Part shown: positions 7,738 to 17,377 of the stretch, piece after piece
Position numbering within the stretch: position 1 is the stretch's first letter
Layout of the letters: each line of letters starts with the position of its first letter
Source: Pseudoflavonifractor sp.
GTDB taxonomy: Bacteria > Bacteroidota > Bacteroidia > Bacteroidales > Muribaculaceae
NCBI GenBank assembly: GCA_023667145.1
Contig: JAMPAQ010000001.1
Coordinates: 1,042,912-1,106,911 of the forward strand
DNA length: 64,000 bases
Reading direction: 5' to 3'
Position numbers and translations under genes: made by a program
The notes under the pieces: generated by a model
Told to the model about the DNA's origin: nothing
Seen by the model: only the letters and a program-made list of their open reading frames with translations
The model's database searches: none

Positions 7738-8808
7738 TCATTCAACTATTATCGTAACGACTCCATGTCGTCCAGTGGTCTCAAATCCAATCTCGTGACA
7801 GCCCAAGCCAAGAGAAGATGCGGTGACAGAATCACCGTTGACCGCAACACCATCAATCGTCCACCGCGCACCATCGGGAACGAACGGCGAACGCAACCAT
7901 ATCTTATCGTCCAACCCATACCGCCCTCTCAACGGAACCGGGTTGTCGTCTACATCCGTATCTGCATCGGATGGAGTATCAGGATTGTCAGGTGTATCAG
8001 GGTTGACAACGCCTCCGACGTAGGGTGTCTCACGCTTGTCACCCCATATATAGTCGACGAGCCATGGCATATCGACAAACAGATTACGATTGCCCTGCAC
8101 CGAGGCGACAGCATCGACACGATGGCGTTCCCGTTCACTGACAGGGTCGGACTTATGCCACTGGAGCATAAGCTCTACAGCCCGCCGGTTAAGCGTGGGA
8201 TACTCATTATCAACAAAGAAATTGTAGGCAGTGCCATGCCACAGGGTGCATGGGTAAAGAGTCGCCATGTAGAATATGACGCGGGCTACATCGCCCTTTA
8301 GCTCATCAGCGGGTTCCCATGCAGCAATACTGCCTGAGAGACCTATGGATATGTTTCCTATGCGTGAGTTTACCACTTCAAGGCTTCCGGGAACGGCCCA
8401 GTCATCACGCCGTGACACTACATCAAGGTCACACGGCATCACATTGTAAAGGTCAAGGGAGACGGCAGCGCCCATAGCGGCATCATTGAACCACCACTCC
8501 GGCGGGACAACGTACCACAAGCTCATATCGACAGGGTTGGACACGCCATCAGCAGGAAAAGTGTGCTGTCCACCACCAAAGAGATCCGCCACTCCATACG
8601 ACGAGCCGTCACTGTCGGTAAGCCGGAATGCCTCCCACAAGCCACCGGTACCATATATGCCGACGCATGGATGAGACGGAATCATCCCGCGACCGACGGC
8701 AGACTTCAATGACGCACCACACAGCCCGGCATATCCGTCACCCATATCAGCCACCGCCGTGACAGCCGATGACAGCATCATTAACGAGAAGAGAAAGAGA
8801 TTTTTCAT
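7738..8808 (-). CDS. Secreted endonuclease-I family protein, catalytic residues replaced
   Basis: This 356-residue protein has a signal peptide (about 1-20). Its body matches the secreted endonuclease I / NucM family (PF04231): SGSIAAWEPADELKGDVARVIFYM, LMLQWHKSDPVSERE and QGNRNLFVDMPWLVDYIWG are hallmark blocks. The active-site blocks have changed. Where family members have REHSFPxSWW, this protein has LWYVVPPEWW (residues 97-106), so Glu-His became Trp-Tyr. DLHHL became DLYNV (119-123), the Asn after 'ERxR' is Val231, and IDHP became VDMP. It is therefore probably a non-nucleolytic descendant. A linker rich in PDTP repeats (about 268-285) leads to a C-terminal beta domain. The family call is firm; loss of activity is inference. 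Confidence 0.8.
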   Translation of the reverse strand: MKNLFLFSLMMLSSAVTAVADMGDGYAGLCGASLKSAVGRGMIPSHPCVGIYGTGGLWEAFRLTDSDGSSYGVADLFGGGQHTFPADGVSNPVDMSLWYVVPPEWWFNDAAMGAAVSLDLYNVMPCDLDVVSRRDDWAVPGSLEVVNSRIGNISIGLSGSIAAWEPADELKGDVARVIFYMATLYPCTLWHGTAYNFFVDNEYPTLNRRAVELMLQWHKSDPVSERERHRVDAVASVQGNRNLFVDMPWLVDYIWGDKRETPYVGGVVNPDTPDNPDTPSDADTDVDDNPVPLRGRYGLDDKIWLRSPFVPDGARWTIDGVAVNGDSVTASSLGLGCHEIGFETTGRHGVVTIIVE

Positions 8809-8862
8809 GTGTATATAATAATGTGATGGAGCTATCAGGACTAAGAAACCCGCAAAGACGAA

Positions 8863-10374
8863 TCAATGTCTGAGCTTATACGAACCGTCACGCTTTATCA
8901 CAAGCCGCCACTTGCCACGGTCTGACTCATTGTTGACACGGTCAACAGCCGTGACCACATACACGCCGGGAGTCCAATCGCGGGGAGTGTATGCCGGAGA
9001 TCCCACGATGCCGACTATAGCTGCCGGATTTTCAGTGTCGATGTCGCTCTCGCCGTCAAAACGATAGACGACATACCTCACCACATCGCTTGCCTTGTCA
9101 TGATGTCGCGACGACCGCCACGACAGCGTAATGCCGTCAAACCGCAAGTCTCTCACGGCATCCGGTTCACGGCTTTCTATCCATCTGTAGGGGGGGACAA
9201 GCGCCGGGGCTGCGTAATAGGAACGTCCGAGCGAGTCGGCGATGCCGTGCAGGTTGTCGGCAACGGGATAACCGGGCCACCAGCACGAGCCGTGCACATC
9301 CCCGGCACCGCGTGCAAGACTCATCTTGGCCCACAGCTGCGTGGGCGACGCACCGTCAGGAGTTTTCATGGTACGCTCAACGTCCTGACCGATGTACATG
9401 TGACGGCCATAACCATGTGAGGCCCACCAGTCGATGAGCACACGGTACGACGCCCGCTTATGGTCGAGTTCCCAATATACCTGAGGGAGCATATAGTCAA
9501 TCCAGCCCTCCCTCACCCACTTCAGCACATCGGCGTAGAGGTCCCCGTAGTTCTCAAGTCCCGATGTCAGACTTCCGTCGGGATGGCTTGACTTGTTGCG
9601 CCATATACCAAACGGACTTATGCCCAGCCTGACCCATGGCTTGGTATCGCGGATGACACCGTGCAACTCCTCGATGAGCATATCGACATTATGCCGCCGC
9701 CAGTCGGCGAGCTTCATTCCATTGCCATACTTCCTGTAGGCCGCTCCATCGGGAAAATTCTTCTTGGCTATCGGGTAGGGATAGAAATAATCATCAAGAT
9801 GGATAGCGTCAACATCATATCTCTTGACAATATCCCTCACCACATCGCAGATATACTGACGGTTTTCGGCAAGTCCCGGATTGAAATATATCTTACCACC
9901 GTAAGTGACAAACCGGTCGGGATGGCGATGATACACGTGTCCCTCGGGCAGACGTTCACGCGAGGATGTCGTTACCCTATAGGGGTTTATCCAAGCGTGG
10001 AGTTCCATGCCCCGGCGATGACACTCATCCACCATATATTCCAACGGGTCCCACGCCGGCGACGGAGCCGTACCGGCCTTTCCCGTCAGATAACGGCTCC
10101 AGGTCTCAACCTTTGAATCATAGAACGCATCGGCCGAGGGTCTTACCTGAAATATGACCGCATTTATACCGGCCGACTGTAGACGGTCGAGCACGCCGGC
10201 GAGAAACGCCTTGTTCTCCTCGGTCGTGCGCTTGGCGTAGTCAGTGCGATAGACCGTCTGGAGCCACGCACCCCGGAATTCCCTCTTGGGCATAATCTCA
10301 GCCGACAAGGTCACCGCCGTCAACGCCATGAGGAGCATGACGGCAAAAAGGCACTTAAAAACAGGATGCTTCAT
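8863..10374 (-). CDS. Secreted GHL10-type glycoside hydrolase-like protein with Fn3-like C-terminus
   Basis: This protein of about 503 residues has a signal peptide (MKHPVFKCLFAVMLLMALTA) and a TIM-barrel domain of the GHL10/DUF187 family (PF02638). Segments EFRGAWLQTVYRTD, GINAVIFQVRP, MELHAWINPYRVT, AIHLDDYFYPYP and LGISPFGIWRN are typical. The DDYFYP loop carries the likely acidic active-site residues. From about residue 400 an Fn3-like beta domain follows. Bacterial GHL10 proteins (YngK type) are thought to act on surface or cell-wall glycans, but the substrate is unproven. ATG 10374 starts the signal peptide cleanly; ATG 10383 would add MYC. It heads the cassette with the endonuclease-I-like gene (54 bases downstream). 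Confidence 0.85.
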   Translation of the reverse strand: MKHPVFKCLFAVMLLMALTAVTLSAEIMPKREFRGAWLQTVYRTDYAKRTTEENKAFLAGVLDRLQSAGINAVIFQVRPSADAFYDSKVETWSRYLTGKAGTAPSPAWDPLEYMVDECHRRGMELHAWINPYRVTTSSRERLPEGHVYHRHPDRFVTYGGKIYFNPGLAENRQYICDVVRDIVKRYDVDAIHLDDYFYPYPIAKKNFPDGAAYRKYGNGMKLADWRRHNVDMLIEELHGVIRDTKPWVRLGISPFGIWRNKSSHPDGSLTSGLENYGDLYADVLKWVREGWIDYMLPQVYWELDHKRASYRVLIDWWASHGYGRHMYIGQDVERTMKTPDGASPTQLWAKMSLARGAGDVHGSCWWPGYPVADNLHGIADSLGRSYYAAPALVPPYRWIESREPDAVRDLRFDGITLSWRSSRHHDKASDVVRYVVYRFDGESDIDTENPAAIVGIVGSPAYTPRDWTPGVYVVTAVDRVNNESDRGKWRLVIKRDGSYKLRH

Positions 10375-10463
10375 GCAGTACATTTACAATAATCTGAGAC
10401 ATGGTTATACTACTGCGAAGATAACGATTTTCAACCACATAAGCATCCATGCAGGGTCTCTGA

Positions 10464-10494
10464 TTTCATAAATCGGGAAAAAATCGTAATTTTG
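10464..10494 (+). promoter_or_regulatory. Promoter of fabI
   Basis: TTTC at 10464-10467, a 19-base spacer and TAATTTTG at 10487-10494 form a near-consensus Bacteroidetes promoter 26 bases before the fabI start. Confidence 0.7.
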
Positions 10495-10520
10495 TACCGT
10501 CATTAAAAAAACAAGACTTT

Positions 10521-11378
10521 ATGAACCATAACCTGCTTAAAGGAAAACGTGGAATCATCTTCGGTGCCCTCAACGAAATGAGTATAGCATGGAAGGTTGC
10601 CGAGCGGGCTGTCGAGGAGGGTGCGTCAATCACCCTCACCAACACACCCGTCGCCGTGCGCATGGGTGATGTGAGCAAGCTCGGAGAGAAACTCGGTGCT
10701 GAGATACTCCCTGCCGACGCGACCAATGTCGAGGACCTGGAGATGGTGTTTTCCAAATCAATGGAAATTCTTGGAGGCAAGATAGACTTTGTGCTCCACT
10801 CCATAGGCATGTCACCAAACGTGCGCAAGAAACGTCTTTATGACGACCTCGACTACGACCTGCTCAATAAGACACTCGACATCTCAGCCGTATCGTTCCA
10901 CAAGATGATACAGACGGCCAAGAAACTCGATGCCATAGCCGACCACGGGAGCATACTCGCCCTATCGTACATCGCGGCACAGCGCACGATGTTCGGATAC
11001 AACGACATGGCCGATGCCAAGGCTCTGCTTGAGTCGATAGCCCGCTCGTTCGGCTACATCTACGGACGCGAGAAGCAGGTGCGCATCAACACGATATCGC
11101 AGTCCCCCACCCTGACCACAGCCGGAAGCGGTGTCAAGGGTATGGAATCGCTCATGGACTTTGCCAACCGCATGTCGCCGCTTGGCAACGCATCGGCTGA
11201 CGAGTGTGCCGACTACTGCATCGTGATGTTCAGCGACCTCACACGCAAGGTAACGATGCAAAACCTCTATCATGACGGAGGCTTCTCATCCATGGGAATG
11301 AGTCTGCGTGCCATGGACCAGTATGAAAAGAGCTTTGACAATTACCGTAACCCCGATGGCACAATCCAGTATGGTTGA
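10521..11378 (+). CDS. fabI: Enoyl-[acyl-carrier-protein] reductase (NADH)
   Basis: This 285-residue FabI carries out the last reduction of each fatty-acid elongation cycle. It starts LLKGKRGIIFGALNEMSIAWKVA, the FabI-specific glycine-rich nucleotide loop, and has the segment LHSIGMSP. The catalytic block LSYIAAQRTMFGYNDMADAK contains the two tyrosines and the lysine that correspond to Tyr146, Tyr156 and Lys163 of E. coli FabI. The somewhat longer length (usually about 260) and the C-terminal tail MDQYEKSFDNYRNPDG are usual in Bacteroidales enzymes. It appears monocistronic, between a promoter at 10464 and a terminator at 11391. Confidence 0.96.
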   Translation: MNHNLLKGKRGIIFGALNEMSIAWKVAERAVEEGASITLTNTPVAVRMGDVSKLGEKLGAEILPADATNVEDLEMVFSKSMEILGGKIDFVLHSIGMSPNVRKKRLYDDLDYDLLNKTLDISAVSFHKMIQTAKKLDAIADHGSILALSYIAAQRTMFGYNDMADAKALLESIARSFGYIYGREKQVRINTISQSPTLTTAGSGVKGMESLMDFANRMSPLGNASADECADYCIVMFSDLTRKVTMQNLYHDGGFSSMGMSLRAMDQYEKSFDNYRNPDGTIQYG

Positions 11379-11390
11379 CCGATAGACGTA

Positions 11391-11439
11391 TCAATGAAAA
11401 AACGGGCTTAGACGGCAATCCAAGCCCGTTTTTCATTGA
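11391..11439. terminator. Terminator between fabI and a convergent lipoprotein gene
   Basis: An 18-base left arm (11392-11409) pairs with 11422-11438, with one extra A. The A-run on the left becomes a T-run on the right (GTTTTTC), so the hairpin can work on both strands. Confidence 0.8.
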
Positions 11440-11465
11440 TATATCCTTATACCATCTGCCGTCGA

Positions 11466-11936
11466 TTATTTACCGGCTTTCATCTCCGGCTTCACGACAC
11501 CGTGGGCATCCTCGGCACCGGCAGGGATATCGTCCTCACTCTCAACCACGGTTACAAAATATGACACCAGCGCCGTGGCGGGTGCAAAGCCGACAGCAAG
11601 GACGGGACACTCTATCTGCAACAGGTGGTTGCCGATGCGTGCAGACTCGGTGTCAAACGAGCATCCAAACGGAGCCTGTACCGTCGCTCCGGCAAACTCA
11701 TAATCCCAATAATATGTAGCGCCACCGAGCGACACGCCCTTAGTGACATTGTCACCGGCAATCACCGTTATGCCATCGACCGAGAGGATGTCACCCTGCA
11801 CCACATAGACAGTACCGTCAATCGAGACACCGCCCGACATCGTCACGTCAAAATTGACATCGGGTATCTTGTCGTCATCATCACACGCCGTAAGGATGAA
11901 CGGCAACACGAGCAATAGTAAAACGAGCTTTTTCAT
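11466..11936 (-). CDS. Hypothetical lipoprotein
   Basis: This 156-residue protein has a clear lipoprotein signal (FILTAC, Cys18) followed by an acidic DDDDK stretch. This acidic start resembles the Bacteroidetes signal that sends lipoproteins to the cell surface (Cys followed by acidic residues), so surface exposure is likely. The rest is beta-rich (DVTMSGGVSIDGTVYVVQGD, GATYYWDYEFAGAT, HLLQIECPV). I do not recognise a named family. It lies alone between fabI and clpB, both separated from it by hairpins, and is probably transcribed by itself. Confidence 0.65.
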   Translation of the reverse strand: MKKLVLLLLVLPFILTACDDDDKIPDVNFDVTMSGGVSIDGTVYVVQGDILSVDGITVIAGDNVTKGVSLGGATYYWDYEFAGATVQAPFGCSFDTESARIGNHLLQIECPVLAVGFAPATALVSYFVTVVESEDDIPAGAEDAHGVVKPEMKAGK

Positions 11937-12030
11937 AGTCCTTAATTTTATAGCTTTTATAGATTATCATACCGTTATATAATGGAAAACAACTATTTAA
12001 GCCAAAGGTTCGACAGACTGTAAACGACAT

Positions 12031-12055
12031 CGGCACCATCACGTGGATGGTGCCG
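12031..12055 (-). terminator. Possible terminator after clpB
   Basis: A perfect 10-bp stem (12031-12040 with 12046-12055) with a 5-base loop lies 66 bases beyond the clpB stop on the minus strand. No T-tract follows, so confidence is limited. Confidence 0.45.
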
Positions 12056-12120
12056 ACGGCATTCAATGGATTAGACTTTATGTTGACGGCTTGAGCCGAT
12101 TGGCACTACCGCGTCACCGG

Positions 12121-14709
12121 TCAATTGACAAACACGAGGTCATCGTCCTTGACATCAATGACAATAGGCTTGTCGGTGTTGACCTTTTGGGCAAGGATAT
12201 CCTTGGAGAGCTGATTGAGCACCATGCGGTGTATCACCCTCTTGACTGGACGTGCGCCAAACTCGGGGTCATATCCCTCCTTGGCGAGGAACGACAGGGC
12301 GGCGGGAGTGACATCGAGTGTCACGCCATTGCGCTCAAGCATCTTCTTGACCCCGGCAATCTGGATGCCGACAATCTCCTCAATCTCGCGCTCGTTGAGC
12401 GGTGTAAACATTATTATCTCGTCAATACGGTTGAGGAACTCGGGACGGATGGTCTGCTTAAGCATCTCGACCACTTCATTCTTAGTCTCCTCAATCAGGG
12501 TCTCGCGATTGTCATGGTTGAGTCCGGCAAGTTTCTCACGTATCACGTTAGAACCCATATTTGAGGTCATGATGATAATCGTGTTCTTGAAGTTGACAAG
12601 ACGACCCTTGTTGTCGGTGAGACGGCCATCATCGAGTACCTGTAGCAAGATGTTGAACACGTCGGGATGGGCTTTCTCAATCTCGTCAAACAAGACTACG
12701 GAATATGGCTTGCGGCGCACGGCCTCGGTCAGCTGGCCACCCTCGTCATATCCGACGTATCCCGGAGGCGCTCCTACGAGACGTGACACGGCATGTTTCT
12801 CCTGATACTCGCTCATGTCAATACGCGTCATCATGTTCTCGTCATCAAACAGGTACTCGGCAAGAGCCTTGGCAAGCTCCGTCTTTCCGACACCCGTAGT
12901 ACCCAGGAATATGAACGAACCGATGGGACGGCGCGGGTCGTTAAGCCCGGCGCGGCTGCGGCGCACGGCATCGGCAATCGCGCTGATAGCCTCCTCCTGT
13001 CCGACGACGCGTGAGTGAAGCTCCTCCTCAAGATGGAGCAATTTCTCCTTTTCGCTCTGCACCATCTTGGTGACAGGGATACCTGTCCATCGTGACACCA
13101 CATCGGCTATATCCTCGGCATCGACCTCCTCCTTGATGAGGGCTTTCTCGCCCTGCATCATCTTGAGCTGTTCCTGTATCTCCTCATTCTCGCGCTGCTT
13201 CTGCTGCACGCTCGAATAACGAATCTCGGCTACCCGGGCATAATCGCCCTCGCGCTCGGCACGGTCAGCCTCAAAGTTAAGTTGCTCGATGTCTATCTTA
13301 TTTTGCTGGATACGGTTTATCAGCTCTTTCTCAGCCTGCCACTTGGCCTTGTATTCCTTCTCCTCATCGCGGAGGTCGGCAAGCTCACGCTCAATGTTCT
13401 TTATCTTCTCATCGTCACCCTCACGCTTGATGGCCTCACGCTCAATCTCAAGCTGGGCTATCTTACGCGAGATCTCATCAAGAGCCTGTGGTACGGAGTC
13501 AATCTCCAACCGGAGCTTTGACGCCGCCTCATCCACGAGGTCAATGGCCTTGTCGGGGAGGAAACGGTCGGTTATATAACGCTCAGACAACTGCACAGCG
13601 GCTATAATCGCCTCATCGCGGATGCGAACCTTGTGATGGTTCTCATAGCGTTCCTTCAGTCCTCTAAGGATGGATATAGCGCTCATCTCGTCAGGCTCGT
13701 TGACCATCACCTTCTGGAATCGGCGCTCAAGAGCCTTATCTTTCTCAAAGTATTTCTGATATTCATCAAGTGTCGTGGCACCGATGCTGCGCAACTCGCC
13801 ACGGGCAAGCGCCGGCTTCAGGATATTGGCGGCATCCATAGCCCCCTCACCCTTTCCGGCACCGACAAGGGTATGAATCTCATCAATAAACAGGATAATC
13901 TCACCGTCAGCCTGTATCACCTCGTTGACAATGGCCTTGAGGCGTTCCTCAAACTCGCCCTTGTACTTGGCTCCGGCAACCAAAGCTCCCATATCGAGAG
14001 AGAAAATCTGCTTTGACCGCAGATTCTCAGGAACGTCCCCGCGTACGATACGCTGGGCAAGTCCCTCGGCTATAGCCGTCTTACCTGTACCCGGCTCACC
14101 TATGAGCATAGGATTGTTCTTGGTACGGCGGCTCAATATCTGCAACACGCGGCGTATCTCGTCGTCACGACCGATGACAGGATCGAGCTTGCCCGAGCGT
14201 GCTCGCTCATTAAGATTGATGGCATACTTGCTCAACGCATTGTAGGTGTCCTCGGCGCTCTGGTCGGTAGCCTTCTTACCCTTGCGCAGCTCCTCTATCG
14301 AGGCCGACAGCTCCTTTTCGGTAAACCCGAGGTCCTTCAGCATCGTCGAGGCCGGACTTGACACGAGAAATATGCCCATCAGCAAAGCCTCAAGGGTCAC
14401 ATACTCGTCACCAAGTCTCTTGGAATAGTCGATAGCCTTCTGAAGCACATCGTTGGACGAGCGGCTCAGATAGGGCTCGCCCCCCGACACCTTGGGCAAC
14501 GAGCTTATCTCACGGTCAATCGTCTGGTCAAGCAACGATGGGGAGATGCCCATCTTCTGGAATATGAATTTGACCAACGACTCACCCTCAGACATCACGC
14601 CCTTGAGTAAGTGGACCGGCTCAATGGCCTGCTGGCCGGCTCCACGTGTAATCTCGACCGCTTTTTGAATCGCCTCCTGGGATTTGATTGTAAAATTGTT
14701 GAAATTCAT
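12121..14709 (-). CDS. clpB: ATP-dependent disaggregase ClpB
   Basis: This 862-residue protein is a complete ClpB/Hsp104 chaperone, which pulls polypeptides out of aggregates together with DnaK. In order it has the Clp N-domain (about 1-145), a first AAA+ module with Walker A GEPGTGKT at residues 204-211, and the long coiled-coil middle domain (about 400-530). A second AAA+ module follows, with GTTGVGKT near 603-610 and the pore loop [10 protein letters not shown]. The middle domain and the lack of a ClpP-binding IGF loop separate it from ClpA/C. It is a single gene. A heat-shock promoter is expected, but none with a recognisable motif was found in the 160 bases upstream. Confidence 0.97.
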   Translation of the reverse strand: MNFNNFTIKSQEAIQKAVEITRGAGQQAIEPVHLLKGVMSEGESLVKFIFQKMGISPSLLDQTIDREISSLPKVSGGEPYLSRSSNDVLQKAIDYSKRLGDEYVTLEALLMGIFLVSSPASTMLKDLGFTEKELSASIEELRKGKKATDQSAEDTYNALSKYAINLNERARSGKLDPVIGRDDEIRRVLQILSRRTKNNPMLIGEPGTGKTAIAEGLAQRIVRGDVPENLRSKQIFSLDMGALVAGAKYKGEFEERLKAIVNEVIQADGEIILFIDEIHTLVGAGKGEGAMDAANILKPALARGELRSIGATTLDEYQKYFEKDKALERRFQKVMVNEPDEMSAISILRGLKERYENHHKVRIRDEAIIAAVQLSERYITDRFLPDKAIDLVDEAASKLRLEIDSVPQALDEISRKIAQLEIEREAIKREGDDEKIKNIERELADLRDEEKEYKAKWQAEKELINRIQQNKIDIEQLNFEADRAEREGDYARVAEIRYSSVQQKQRENEEIQEQLKMMQGEKALIKEEVDAEDIADVVSRWTGIPVTKMVQSEKEKLLHLEEELHSRVVGQEEAISAIADAVRRSRAGLNDPRRPIGSFIFLGTTGVGKTELAKALAEYLFDDENMMTRIDMSEYQEKHAVSRLVGAPPGYVGYDEGGQLTEAVRRKPYSVVLFDEIEKAHPDVFNILLQVLDDGRLTDNKGRLVNFKNTIIIMTSNMGSNVIREKLAGLNHDNRETLIEETKNEVVEMLKQTIRPEFLNRIDEIIMFTPLNEREIEEIVGIQIAGVKKMLERNGVTLDVTPAALSFLAKEGYDPEFGARPVKRVIHRMVLNQLSKDILAQKVNTDKPIVIDVKDDDLVFVN

Positions 14710-14806
14710 ATCTGATATATTTTATAGGTCGTTTCTTAAATCTTAACAAAAAGCCGCGTCTTAAAGTTGCAGGGAACACAAAATTCCACCGACATGCTCC
14801 CAACAC

Positions 14807-14837
14807 TTGCACAAGAGCGGGTCATTCACTATCTTTG
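14807..14837 (+). promoter_or_regulatory. Promoter of the eight-gene plus-strand run
   Basis: TTGC at 14807-14810, a 19-base spacer and TATCTTTG at 14830-14837 match the Bacteroidetes consensus. It lies 35 bases before the start at 14873, which rules out a longer reading from 14807. Confidence 0.78.
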
Positions 14838-14872
14838 TTTGTTCAAAAAGAGTGCCATCGCACACGATTGAC

Positions 14873-15745
14873 ATGAAAAAACTTATAACCGCCATAATAG
14901 CCGCCATAGCGGTATCGCCGTCGGCCTTGGCCGACAGGCTCTTCCCATACCCTGAGATTCCCGACAGCATAGACAACCTCTATGAGCGCTCCAATTACTT
15001 CGTGACACACTTTTGGGACAAATGTGACATCAAGACTGCCATGAAGTCACCCGAGCGGCTCGACTCGGCATTCCGCGACTACATATCGCTGATGCCCCAC
15101 GCGACAGCCGACACCGTGTTCACGGCCATTGACCGCCTATATACCTCAATCGGCAAGAATCCCGAGGCAGTGGTAGCCATAGGACGCATGGCCGAGGCCG
15201 GGCTATATGATGACACAGCCGAATACTGGAGCGACGAACTGTATCTGAGATTTATCAAGCCTGTCATCGACAACAAAAAGGTAAAGGCGACCGACAAGAT
15301 GAGATTTGAGCATCAGGCACGCATCCTGTCAAAGTCACAGGAAGGAATGACCGCACCCGACCTGTCATACACGACCCGCACCGGGCAGAAGCATGACCTC
15401 AAGGACCATACAGGTGAGTTCACCATCCTGTTTTTCAACGACCCTGGCTGTGACGAGTGCTCGATGATGAAACTCAGGCTCGATGCCGATGTCAAGGCAA
15501 CGGAGATGCAGCAGAATGGTCGACTCAAGATTATCAGCATAACTCCCGGCGAGGCCGATGCCGACTGGAAAGCGGCGGTGGACACCTACCCCGCCCAATG
15601 GGAGGTGGGAGCAGCCCCCGATGCCGACAGCATCTATGACCTGAGGCGCACTCCCAACCTCTATTTTCTCGACCATAACCGTAGGATATTAGCCAAGAAC
15701 CTGTCTCTCGACGTGCTGTTGCGCACATTGGGAGGCTTAAAATAG
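14873..15745 (+). CDS. DUF5106 / thioredoxin-like periplasmic protein
   Basis: This 290-residue protein has a signal peptide (MKKLITAIIAAIAVSPSALA) and an all-helical N-terminal domain (about 30-165: YERSNYFVTHFWDKCD...). The latter resembles the DUF5106 domain of Bacteroidales secreted thioredoxin-like proteins. A thioredoxin-like fold follows (TILFFNDPGCDECSMMKLRL) with CDEC as its C-x-x-C motif, and a strand RTPNLYFLDHNRRIL containing the cis-Pro-like position. It probably acts in periplasmic disulfide exchange or reduction. The start at 14873 is chosen because the promoter lies just upstream and the signal peptide begins there. It heads the run that continues with the DoxX protein 9 bases later. 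Confidence 0.8.
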   Translation: MKKLITAIIAAIAVSPSALADRLFPYPEIPDSIDNLYERSNYFVTHFWDKCDIKTAMKSPERLDSAFRDYISLMPHATADTVFTAIDRLYTSIGKNPEAVVAIGRMAEAGLYDDTAEYWSDELYLRFIKPVIDNKKVKATDKMRFEHQARILSKSQEGMTAPDLSYTTRTGQKHDLKDHTGEFTILFFNDPGCDECSMMKLRLDADVKATEMQQNGRLKIISITPGEADADWKAAVDTYPAQWEVGAAPDADSIYDLRRTPNLYFLDHNRRILAKNLSLDVLLRTLGGLK

Positions 15746-15754
15746 CATTCCCTC

Positions 15755-16261
15755 ATGAAACGTCTACGCATAAAACTGGAACGCCTCTTCATAAAGATCA
15801 CAGGATATACCTACACCAATCTCGGCCGGCTTTTCATCAGGCTCTTTGTCGGGCTGATGTTCATGCAGTTTGGCATACGCCATCTCATCCACTTCACCGA
15901 GATTTCCAACACATTTCCCGGTGCGCTCGGCATGTCACACGAGACATCGCTGATAGTGATGATCACAATCGAGCTTGTCTGCTCACTGTTCATCATGACC
16001 GGCTTCCTCACCCGGCTTGCCACTATCCCGCCCATATTGTCGATGATAGTGGCCGAGCACTACATCCTGGCCGACATGCAGACAGTCAGTCCCTATCTCA
16101 TTGACAGCGTACAGCCCGGTTACCTGCCGATAATGTTCATCGGCATATACTTCTACATCATCCTTGCCGGTCCCGGCAAGATATCGCTCGACTACTTCAT
16201 ATCCCTCTATCTGTTGTCAAGCCGTGGCAAGGATGACAACCGCATACTTGACGAGGCGTAA
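15755..16261 (+). CDS. DoxX family membrane protein
   Basis: This 168-residue protein has four membrane segments in the DoxX arrangement. The first carries LGRLFIRLFVGLMFMQFGIRHLIHF, the typical DoxX opening with a conserved Arg. SLIVMITIELVCSLFIMTGFLTRLATIPP is the second to third segment and ends in the common 'GFLTR' motif, and PIMFIGIYFYIILAGPGKISLDY is the last. Functions of DoxX proteins vary (thiosulfate:quinone oxidoreductase subunit, redox or stress), and none can be assigned here. It is 9 bases after the thioredoxin-like gene and 18 before mnmA, so it is clearly co-transcribed. Confidence 0.82.
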   Translation: MKRLRIKLERLFIKITGYTYTNLGRLFIRLFVGLMFMQFGIRHLIHFTEISNTFPGALGMSHETSLIVMITIELVCSLFIMTGFLTRLATIPPILSMIVAEHYILADMQTVSPYLIDSVQPGYLPIMFIGIYFYIILAGPGKISLDYFISLYLLSSRGKDDNRILDEA

Positions 16262-16279
16262 GGAACGCAATCATCCGTT

Positions 16280-17359
16280 ATGAGAATCGCCGTATTGATA
16301 TCGGGAGGAGTCGACAGCGCCGTCGTGGTAGACAAGCTCTACAACGAGGGGCATGACCTGCACCTGTTCTACATACGCATCGGCCTTGACACTGACGAGG
16401 GAGACTGCTCGGCCGAGGAGGATATAGAGATGTGCACCCTCATCGCCGCCAAATACGGGTTACCATTTGACGTGGTGTCGCTGCACGAGGAGTATTGGGA
16501 GAACGTCATGGATTATGCCTTGCGCACAGTGAGGGAGGGACTTACCCCCAACCCCGACATCATGTGCAACAAGATGATAAAGTTCGGCTACTTTGAGCGC
16601 CGCTGGGGGCATGAGTTTGACAAGACAGCCACGGGCCATTACGCGTCAACCGCCACCATCAACGGCACCACTTATCTTGCGACGGCCCTCGACCCGGTGA
16701 AAGACCAGACCGATTTCCTCGCCCGCATAGACTATAACCAACTATGTCATCTGATGTTTCCTCTCGGCGACATGCCCAAGTCATCCGTGAGGATACGGGC
16801 CATAGCGGCGGGGTTGCCAAACGCCTACCGTAAGGACAGCCAGGGAATATGCTTCCTCGGCAAAATCAACTACAACGATTTTATCAGACGTCATCTCGGT
16901 GAGAGACCCGGGGCAATCGTTGAGCTTGAGACAGGGCGCAAACTAGGCGAGCATCGCGGATTCTGGTTTCACACAATCGGTCAGCGCAAGGGTCTCGGAC
17001 TGTCGGGAGGGCCATGGTATGTGGTCAAGAAAAACGTCCATGACAACGTGGTCTATGTGAGCAACGGCTACGGGACAGAGAAACAGTACGGACGCACCCT
17101 CCATCTCGATGAGATGCACTTCATATCGGGAAATCCATGGAATGACGCAGAATTTCCGACCGACATACGCTTCAAGAACCGCCACATGCCCGAATTTCTG
17201 CACGGACGGCTCCACCACCTCGGTGAGCGGGAATATGTCATCGAGAGTGAGACCCCGGTACAAGGCATAGCGCCGGGACAGTTTGCGGTGATTTATGACA
17301 AGGATGCCCGACTCTGCTACGGCAGCGGCATTATAACAGGACAAAATAAAGAACTCTAA
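16280..17359 (+). CDS. mnmA: tRNA-specific 2-thiouridylase
   Basis: This 359-residue enzyme thiolates U34 of tRNA-Lys, -Glu and -Gln. The PP-loop SGGVDS is at residues 8-13. The catalytic cysteines lie in NPDIMCNK and DSQGICFLG, and the tRNA-binding segments FWFHTIGQRKGLGLSGGPWYVV and the C-terminal beta domain are present. The length is normal. Bacteroidales often carry two mnmA-like genes; this window shows one. It sits inside the eight-gene run, with another RNA-modifying gene, rsmE, three genes downstream. Confidence 0.95.
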   Translation: MRIAVLISGGVDSAVVVDKLYNEGHDLHLFYIRIGLDTDEGDCSAEEDIEMCTLIAAKYGLPFDVVSLHEEYWENVMDYALRTVREGLTPNPDIMCNKMIKFGYFERRWGHEFDKTATGHYASTATINGTTYLATALDPVKDQTDFLARIDYNQLCHLMFPLGDMPKSSVRIRAIAAGLPNAYRKDSQGICFLGKINYNDFIRRHLGERPGAIVELETGRKLGEHRGFWFHTIGQRKGLGLSGGPWYVVKKNVHDNVVYVSNGYGTEKQYGRTLHLDEMHFISGNPWNDAEFPTDIRFKNRHMPEFLHGRLHHLGEREYVIESETPVQGIAPGQFAVIYDKDARLCYGSGIITGQNKEL

Positions 17360-17377
17360 CATATAAGCGAACACGAC

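Noticed and set aside
12215-14245. Several plus-strand frames of 80-196 residues across clpB
   Set aside because: All are antisense shadows of clpB without independent features.
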